Source of the DNA: Chloroflexota bacterium
GTDB taxonomy: Bacteria > Chloroflexota > Anaerolineae > VGOG01
Reading direction: 5' to 3'
Length of the DNA: 8,103 bases
Assembly (NCBI GenBank): GCA_030615705.1
Contig: JAUWYT010000057.1
Location: 1 to 8,103 of the forward strand
Shown: piece by piece, positions 4,188-8,103 of the stretch
Position numbering within the stretch: the first letter of the stretch is position 1
Layout: the number at the start of each line of letters is the position of its first letter
Notes under the pieces: generated by a model
What the model saw: the letters and a program-made list of their open reading frames with translations, nothing else
What the model was told of the DNA's origin: nothing
The model's database searches: none
Position numbers and translations under genes: made by a program

Positions 4188-7073
4188 CTATTTCGCCACG
4201 ATGTTCACCAGCCGCCCCGGCACGTAGATGACCCTCTTGACCTCTAAGCCCTTCAGGTGGCGCAGGGCGCCATCGCTGGCCAAGGCCAGCTCCTTGGCCT
4301 CCTCCTCGCTGATGTCCACTGGCACCTCCAGCCGGTCCCGCAGCTTGCCATTGACCTGGACGACCAGGGTGAAGACTTCCTTAGCGGCCAGCTCGGGATC
4401 CCAAACGGGCCAAGCCTGTTGATGGATGCTATAGGGTCGGCCAGTGCGAGTCCACAGTTCCTCAGCAATGTGGGGACAGGAGGGGGCCAGCAGCAGCAAC
4501 AGGGCCTCGATGGCCTCCTCCCATGCCAGCGTCTCCACCACTGGCGTCTCTTTGGCCTTGATCAGGTAGTTGTTGAACTCCATCAGGGCTGCCAGCATGG
4601 TGTTGAACTTGAAGGCTTCCATGTCCCGGGTGACCCTCTTGATGGTCTTATGGGTCATCCGCCTCAATTCGGTGATTTGCGTCTCGGACGGCTTCGCCGC
4701 CCCCTGCCCGCCGCCCGCTCCCTCCCCCCAAATAACGCTCCAGACCCGCCTCAGGAAGCGATGCGTCCCCTCCACCCCTTGCTCCGACCACTCGAAGTCC
4801 ACCTCCGGGGGGGCGACGAAGAGGGTGAAGGCTCGGGCGGTGTCGGCCCCGTAGGTCGCGGTGATCTCGTCCACCGAGACGATGTTGCCCAGCGATTTCG
4901 ACATCGCCGCGCCGTCCTTGAGCACCATCCCCTGGGTGAAGAGAGCCGAGAAGGGCTCGTCCACCTCCGTCAGGCCGATGTCACGCAGGAACTTGGTGAA
5001 GAAACGGGAGTAGAGCAGGTGCAGGATGGCGTGCTCGATGCCGCCGGTGTATTGATCAACGGGCATCCAGTAGGCCGCCTTCTCCGGGTCAAAGGGCCTC
5101 TCGGCGTTGCGGGGGTCGCAGTAACGGAGGTAATACCAGGACGAGTCCACGAAGGTGTCCATGGTGTCGGTCTCCCGCCGGCCTGGGCCGCCGCACCTGG
5201 GGCAGGTCGTGTTGACGAATTCGGGCACCGTCGCCAGGGGCGATTCGCCCGTGCCCGTGGGGGTGAAGTCAACTTCTTCAGGCAAGAGCAAAGGCAGGTG
5301 CTCCTCAGGCACGGGGACGATGCCGCACTCCTCGCAGTAGATGATGGGGATGGGGGTGCCCCAGTAGCGCTGGCGGCTGATGAGCCAGTCCCGCTGCCGG
5401 TAGTTGACGGCGTACTCACCGACGCCCCTCTCCTCTAGCCACTCGGTGGTGCGTCTCACGCCCATGTCGCCAGGGGTTCCGGTGAGCGGGCCCGAATTGA
5501 TCATCGTCCCGTACTCGGCGTGGAAGAGCACGTCCCGGTAAAACTCAACGTCCCACAGCATCTCCATAATCGTGCGCTTGTCCTGAGTAGCCGCAGGCGT
5601 ATCGAAGGGCTTGTCTCGCACCGTTGGCTCCAGTTCCTTGCCCTTCGACGGGCTCAGGACGTTGCCCTTCGACGCGCTCAGGACCCTGCAGCGGGCCACG
5701 ATCTCGCGGTCAGCTTCCACGGAATTGAACTCGCGAAGGCCATCATCGAAGATGAAGATCCAGGGCGAGCCCACCACGTCGTTCCAGCTATCGGGCACGA
5801 GGTACTCTTGTATCAGTTCGATGTAACGATCTATCTGCTGGTCACCCTGTAGGGTGACGTACAACCCCTCGCCCACCTCGCCAACCGGCCTGGCCTCGAA
5901 CTTGATGTCCACCGCCCTCAGTTCGTCGGCGAATCCTTCGCGCACAGACCCGGGAAACACCAGACTCTTGGCAACGCCGTCAGGTCGGGCGATGACCGGG
6001 ATAATGGGCAGGCCGAACTGGAGGGCGAATTCGAAGTCCCGCTCGTCATGGGCGGGGACGGCCATGATGGCGCCGGTGCCATAGGTCATCAGCACGTAGT
6101 CGGCGATCCAGATGGGGATGCGCTCGCCGTTGACAGGGTTAACGGCGTAGGCGCCGATGAAGAGGCCAGTTTTCTCCTTCTCGACGCTCAGGCGCTGGAT
6201 CTCGCTCTGGAGCACGGCGAACTCTTTGTACTCCTCGACCTCCTTGCGCTTTTCGGGGGCGGTGAGCTTCTCCACCAGGGGGTGCTCCGGGGCCAGCACC
6301 ATGAAAGTAGCGCCCCACAGAGTGTCGGGACGGGTGGTGAAGACGACAATGTCGTCCCCCTGCTCCGACTTGAAGACCACGTCGGCCCCTTCGCTACGGC
6401 CTATCCAGTTGGCCTGCATGACCCTCACCCGCTCGGGCCAGTGGTCCAGCTTCTTAATGTCCTCCAGCAGTTCATCGGCGTAGGTGGTGATCTTGAGGAA
6501 CCACTGTTCGAACTCCCGCTTAGTGACCACCGAGTCGCACCTCCAGCAGCGTCCGTTGATGACCTGTTCGTTGGCCAGGATGGTCCTGCAACTGGGGCAC
6601 CAGTTGACGGGTGATTTGGCCTTATAGGCCAGGCCCCGCTCGTACATTTTGATGAAGAACCACTGATTCCACTTGTAGTAGTTGGGATCGTGGGACGAAA
6701 TCTCCCGGTCCCAGTCGTAGCAGAGGCCCATCTTGCGCTGTTGGTCCTTCATCCTGGCGATGCACCTTTCGGTCCAGGTGCGGGGGTGGATGCCTTGTTT
6801 GATGGCGGCGTTCTCGGCGGGCAGCCCGAAGGCGTCCCAGCCCATGGAGTTGAGGACGTTGTAGCCTAGCATCGTCTTGTAGCGGGCCACCACGTCACCG
6901 ATGACGTAGTTGCGACAGTGGCCCATGTGCAGGTCTCCGGAAGGGTAGGGATACATCACCAGGTTGTAAAACTTGGGCCTGTCGTCCCGCTCGGTGACAT
7001 AGTACAGCCTGTCCGTTTCCCAGCGCTTCTGCCACCTGGATTCGATCTCTTGAGGGACATAACGATCAGTCAT
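4188..7073 (-). CDS. leuS: Leucyl-tRNA synthetase
   Basis: The 961-residue class I synthetase charges tRNA-Leu in the cytoplasm. The HIGH motif is HMGH at 49-52 within [17 protein letters not shown] zinc ribbon uses C159, C162, C176 and C179. The CP1 editing domain shows [12 protein letters not shown] (246-257) and [19 protein letters not shown] (332-350), whose D343 matches the conserved editing aspartate. A second Cys pair set is at C580/C583 and C624/C627. [16 protein letters not shown] (557-572) begins the second half of the catalytic core. The KMSKS motif reads AMSKS (723-727): the second lysine is kept, the first is alanine. Length exceeds the usual 810-880 because about 130 extra residues lie in the editing domain (roughly 366-520), including two in-frame repeat insertions. 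The ATG at 7073 has AAGGAG 7 bp upstream. Expression is governed by the T-box leader just upstream. Confidence 0.97.
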   Translation of the reverse strand: MTDRYVPQEIESRWQKRWETDRLYYVTERDDRPKFYNLVMYPYPSGDLHMGHCRNYVIGDVVARYKTMLGYNVLNSMGWDAFGLPAENAAIKQGIHPRTWTERCIARMKDQQRKMGLCYDWDREISSHDPNYYKWNQWFFIKMYERGLAYKAKSPVNWCPSCRTILANEQVINGRCWRCDSVVTKREFEQWFLKITTYADELLEDIKKLDHWPERVRVMQANWIGRSEGADVVFKSEQGDDIVVFTTRPDTLWGATFMVLAPEHPLVEKLTAPEKRKEVEEYKEFAVLQSEIQRLSVEKEKTGLFIGAYAVNPVNGERIPIWIADYVLMTYGTGAIMAVPAHDERDFEFALQFGLPIIPVIARPDGVAKSLVFPGSVREGFADELRAVDIKFEARPVGEVGEGLYVTLQGDQQIDRYIELIQEYLVPDSWNDVVGSPWIFIFDDGLREFNSVEADREIVARCRVLSASKGNVLSPSKGKELEPTVRDKPFDTPAATQDKRTIMEMLWDVEFYRDVLFHAEYGTMINSGPLTGTPGDMGVRRTTEWLEERGVGEYAVNYRQRDWLISRQRYWGTPIPIIYCEECGIVPVPEEHLPLLLPEEVDFTPTGTGESPLATVPEFVNTTCPRCGGPGRRETDTMDTFVDSSWYYLRYCDPRNAERPFDPEKAAYWMPVDQYTGGIEHAILHLLYSRFFTKFLRDIGLTEVDEPFSALFTQGMVLKDGAAMSKSLGNIVSVDEITATYGADTARAFTLFVAPPEVDFEWSEQGVEGTHRFLRRVWSVIWGEGAGGGQGAAKPSETQITELRRMTHKTIKRVTRDMEAFKFNTMLAALMEFNNYLIKAKETPVVETLAWEEAIEALLLLLAPSCPHIAEELWTRTGRPYSIHQQAWPVWDPELAAKEVFTLVVQVNGKLRDRLEVPVDISEEEAKELALASDGALRHLKGLEVKRVIYVPGRLVNIVAK
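5577..5615. repeat. Palindromic repeat inserted in frame in leuS, flanked by 6-bp direct repeats
   Basis: The + strand segment TCCTGAGTAGCCGCAGGCGT plus ATCGAAGGGC (5581-5610) has ends like the REP family. It is bracketed by CTTGTC at 5577-5582 and 5610-5615, a 33-bp (11-codon) step. It encodes PFDTPAATQ within [18 protein letters not shown]. Removing 33 bp gives the smooth junction RDKRTIM, as expected of an insertion with target duplication. Confidence 0.6.
5638..5685. repeat. Two tandem 24-bp REP-like units in frame within leuS
   Basis: The units at 5638-5661 and 5662-5685 share the core TTGCCCTTCGACG-GCTCAGGAC and differ by one internal base (GGG against GCG) and the final base. They encode VLSASKGN and VLSPSKGK (residues 464-479). 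Twenty-four bp keeps the frame. Removing both gives ARCR-ELEP, a smooth sequence before TVRDK. Confidence 0.7.
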
Positions 7074-7080
7074 TTGTCTG

Positions 7081-7086
7081 CTCCTT
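7081..7086 (-). promoter_or_regulatory. leuS ribosome binding site
   Basis: AAGGAG on the minus strand lies 7 bases before the ATG at 7073, and downstream of the T-box terminator. It is therefore present only in read-through transcripts. Confidence 0.7.
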
Positions 7087-7097
7087 TTCTTAATGTC

Positions 7098-7134
7098 AAC
7101 AAAAGCCCCCTTCGCCTCAGGGACGAAGGGGGCT
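7098..7134 (-). terminator. T-box-controlled intrinsic terminator upstream of leuS
   Basis: AGCCCCCTTCG (7134-7124) and CGAAGGGGGCT (7114-7104) form a perfect 11-bp stem with a 9-base loop and a following TTTTGTT. The loop contains the CCCT that the T-box AGGG uses for the antiterminator, so the two folds exclude each other. It would also end transcription of the tRNA-Ala located upstream. Confidence 0.9.
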
Positions 7135-7137
7135 TCT

Positions 7138-7152
7138 CCGCGGTACCACCCT
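7138..7152 (-). promoter_or_regulatory. T-box sequence (antiterminator bulge)
   Basis: AGGGTGGTACCGCGG matches the T-box consensus exactly. TGGT is the segment that pairs with the NCCA end of an uncharged tRNA; the T would pair with an A discriminator base, as tRNA-Leu normally has. Confidence 0.9.
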
Positions 7153-7167
7153 GCTTGATGGTTGTAG

Positions 7168-7240
7168 TGGAGCTGAGGGGACTCGAACCCCTGACCTTCT
7201 CAATGCCATTGAGACGCGCTCCCAACTGCGCTACAGCCCC
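7168..7240 (-). tRNA. tRNA-Ala (anticodon GGC)
   Basis: The 73-base gene folds as a full cloverleaf. The acceptor GGGGCTG (7240-7234) pairs with CAGCTCC with one G-U pair; the discriminator is A (7168). The D stem is GCGC/GCGC with loop AGTTGGGA, and the anticodon stem is TCTCA/TGAGA with loop ATGGCAT, where GGC at 34-36 reads GCC alanine codons. The T stem AGGGG/CCCCT carries the loop TTCGAGT. CCA is not encoded (CTA follows). It has no evident promoter of its own and lies in the same direction as leuS, inside its T-box leader, so it is probably made from the leuS promoter and released by RNase P and 3' processing. Third-position alanine G-U pairing (the G3-U70 identity element) is present, which supports alanine acceptance. 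Confidence 0.95.
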
Positions 7241-7281
7241 ACGCTCTCCATCCGCTCTCAGCATCTAACGATCGCTACTCG

Positions 7282-7336
7282 GCAACGACTACTCCGGGGG
7301 CGGACACGGCGTTCCGCCCCTACGTTTCACCGTTGC
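7282..7336 (-). promoter_or_regulatory. Stem II of the leuS T-box leader
   Basis: GCAACG (7336-7331) pairs with CGTTGC (7287-7282). Between them an asymmetric loop carries GTGAAACG opposite GGAGTAGT, an S-turn-like pairing typical of T-box Stem II. The apical hairpin is GGGGCGGA (7320-7313) with TCCGCCCC (7304-7297). It abuts Stem I directly. Confidence 0.7.
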
Positions 7337-7425
7337 GGCTCCCAGGCGAGTTCGGCCTTTCGGCGCTCCCCATCGGCGCCCTGCCGGGCTTCCACCCTTA
7401 CCCAGCTCTCTGTGGGGATGGCCTA

Positions 7426-7740
7426 CTACTCCTGTTCAAAGCCTTTTCCGTCTAGTTTTTCTAAAGAACTCACATAACCCAACAGCACTTCAATTCCGCC
7501 CTCATTATACCATAGATCTGCAATTTCGGCTAATGGAGCGAAGCCGCGAACCGGCAACACGGCATTAAGAGCTCGCTTCGGGGCGCATTCCATTGTGATG
7601 AACAAGCCGGTTCGCTTAGAGGATGTTTGAGGATAGACTTCGGAAGTCTTCAGCAAGATGCCCATAGCCCAAACAAGCTCAGGTTCAGCCTCAATCGCAC
7701 TCGTCGAGAGCGTTCTCGGAGACTTCCGAAGTCTGGGCAC
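7426..7740 (-). CDS. Weak hypothetical reading frame upstream of leuS
   Basis: A 104-codon frame starts with GTG at 7740 after a plausible AGGAG and ends inside the first bases of T-box Stem I. I recognise no family. The C-terminal third (EIADLWYNEGGIEVLLGYVS, then SLEKLDGKGFEQE) has protein-like composition. The N-terminal part, however, is built on two near-palindromic repeats (7635-7649, 7720-7734), and the leuS promoter lies within the frame at 7504-7512. It could be the remnant of a gene whose front was replaced by repeat DNA, or not coding at all. Confidence 0.25.
   Translation of the reverse strand: MPRLRKSPRTLSTSAIEAEPELVWAMGILLKTSEVYPQTSSKRTGLFITMECAPKRALNAVLPVRGFAPLAEIADLWYNEGGIEVLLGYVSSLEKLDGKGFEQE
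7504..7512 (-). promoter_or_regulatory. Extended -10 promoter for the leuS leader and tRNA-Ala
   Basis: On the minus strand TGGTATAAT (7512-7504) is a perfect extended -10 element. A start near 7497 would give a leader of about 420 bases before leuS. No strong -35 is present. The string TATGGTATAAT is shared with the FemX operon promoter at 1619-1629. Confidence 0.6.
7635..7734. repeat. Pair of near-palindromic 15-mers in inverted orientation
   Basis: AGACTTCGGAAGTCT (7635-7649) and AGACTTCCGAAGTCT (7720-7734) are exact reverse complements, and each is itself a palindrome except for its centre base. Between them lies a CGAGA/TCTCG hairpin (about 7705-7718). This may be a small palindromic element about 100 bp long. 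Confidence 0.6.
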
Positions 7741-7757
7741 GATCTCCTGACTGCGGT

Positions 7758-8103
7758 TTACCTGGGTGGGCCGCCAGCCCCAGGGGGAGGGCCTAAGGGT
7801 ACGCCCAAGAGCATCTTCCCAGCGGTCAACCTCAGAGAATCAGATGTCGGATGCAAGGAGAGCGTCTTGGCATCCCTGAAGTAGCGTCCCACCGGGAAGT
7901 CTTTGGTACATCCATACCCCCCGTGAAGCCTGATGGCTTTGCCGGTGACGTCTATCGCCACCTCGGGGCCGAATACCGCTGCCAGGAATGTCAAGGGGTC
8001 TGGCCCCTGCTTCACCGCGGGAAAGACACCACGATAGGCAATGAGCCTGGCTGCCTCCACTGCGACGGCCATATCAGCGATGGTGGACTGCACACCATCA
8101 AAG
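7758..8103 (-). CDS. Acyl-CoA dehydrogenase, C-terminal part, start beyond the window
   Basis: The 115 visible residues are the C-terminal helical domain of a FAD-dependent acyl-CoA dehydrogenase, the enzyme of the first oxidation step of acyl-CoA breakdown. The signatures are FDGVQSTIADMAVAVEAARL, then FGPEVAIDVTGKAIRLHGGY, GCTKDFPVGRYFRDAKTL and SLRLTAGKMLLG. HGGYG is the strongly conserved segment near the active-site and FAD contacts. The usual glutamate-rich EGTSE motif is replaced by HPTSD, as seen in some branches, so substrate cannot be assigned. The frame is open across the right edge. After the conserved end there is a proline-rich tail (GVPLGPPPGAGGPPR) and a TAA at 7760-7758. Acyl-CoA dehydrogenase length is usually about 380-400 residues, so roughly 270 lie outside. 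Confidence 0.92.
   Translation of the reverse strand, partial: FDGVQSTIADMAVAVEAARLIAYRGVFPAVKQGPDPLTFLAAVFGPEVAIDVTGKAIRLHGGYGCTKDFPVGRYFRDAKTLSLHPTSDSLRLTAGKMLLGVPLGPPPGAGGPPR

Larger units (their letters stand above)
7095..7443 (-). promoter_or_regulatory. T-box riboswitch leader of leuS (Leu specifier CTC), interrupted by a tRNA gene
   Basis: Reading the minus strand, Stem I spans 7443-7337. Its base pairs GGCT/AGCC and CAGG/CCTG around a kink-turn-like TTGAA bulge. The specifier loop has AGTA on its 5' side and GAA-CTC on its 3' side (CTC at 7350-7348), closed by GGCC/GGCC. The distal arm contains AGAGAGCTGGG and GGGTGGAAGCCC, like the conserved AG-bulge and terminal loop. Stem II follows at once: GCAACG/CGTTGC (7336-7331 with 7287-7282) with an AGTA internal-loop element and an 8-bp GGGGCGGA/TCCGCCCC hairpin. 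The T-box AGGGTGGTACCGCGG is at 7152-7138; its AGGG pairs with CCCT in the alternative antiterminator. A Leu specifier fits leuS: uncharged tRNA-Leu would favour read-through. Oddly, a whole tRNA-Ala gene occupies 7240-7168 between Stem II and the antiterminator. Confidence 0.9.

Noticed and set aside
4257..5438. Long plus-strand open frame of 393 codons opposite leuS
   Set aside because: It is the antisense shadow of the strongly supported leuS gene, with no family features of its own.
7071..7099. TTGACA just after the T-box terminator as a second leuS promoter
   Set aside because: A 17-bp spacer places the -10 box on CAAATG, which includes the start codon and does not match consensus.
7070..7264. 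64-codon minus-strand frame across the tRNA and T-box
   Set aside because: It is a translation of a tRNA gene and a riboswitch; no protein support.

Overview
The window looks like a chromosomal piece of a bacterium from the Chloroflexota (Anaerolineae-like). This is an inference. It rests on moderately high GC, a T-box-regulated leuS, paired FemX-like ligases, an acyl-CoA dehydrogenase of a type common in such genomes, and short palindromic repeats of the form CTTCGACG-GCTCAG. No 16S gene or other marker settles it.

Left part (1-1660), minus strand: a decayed stretch. In transcription order it holds a C-terminal remnant of NADH dehydrogenase subunit D (nuoD), a short frameshifted unknown reading frame, a strongly folded RNA region ending in an intrinsic terminator, a clear sigma70-type promoter, an N-terminal fragment of threonylcarbamoyl-AMP synthase (tsaC/sua5), and a two-CBS-domain protein that runs off the left edge and carries an apparent 1-base frameshift. 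About 200 bp of non-coding, repeat-bearing DNA (1400-1620) separates this from the next operon.

Middle (1621-3771), plus strand: an extended -10 promoter drives two tandem FemAB/FemX-type aminoacyl ligase genes 7 bp apart. They are probably responsible for adding amino acids to the peptidoglycan stem or cross-bridge from aminoacyl-tRNA. A gene-free, relatively AT-rich gap of about 410 bp follows, into which this operon and leuS converge.

Right part (4188-7510), minus strand: a 961-residue leucyl-tRNA synthetase under a T-box leader with a well-formed Stem I (specifier CTC, Leu), Stem II, and a canonical T-box antiterminator/terminator. A complete tRNA-Ala(GGC) gene lies inside that leader, between Stem II and the antiterminator. 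This is the most unusual object in the window: maturation of the tRNA would cut the riboswitch in two. leuS itself carries an insert of about 130 residues in its editing domain, and two different short palindromic repeats have inserted in frame within that insert. Its KMSKS motif reads AMSKS.

Right edge (7443-8103): a weak hypothetical reading frame containing two near-palindromic 15-mers, then the C-terminal end of an acyl-CoA dehydrogenase on the minus strand whose start is outside the window.
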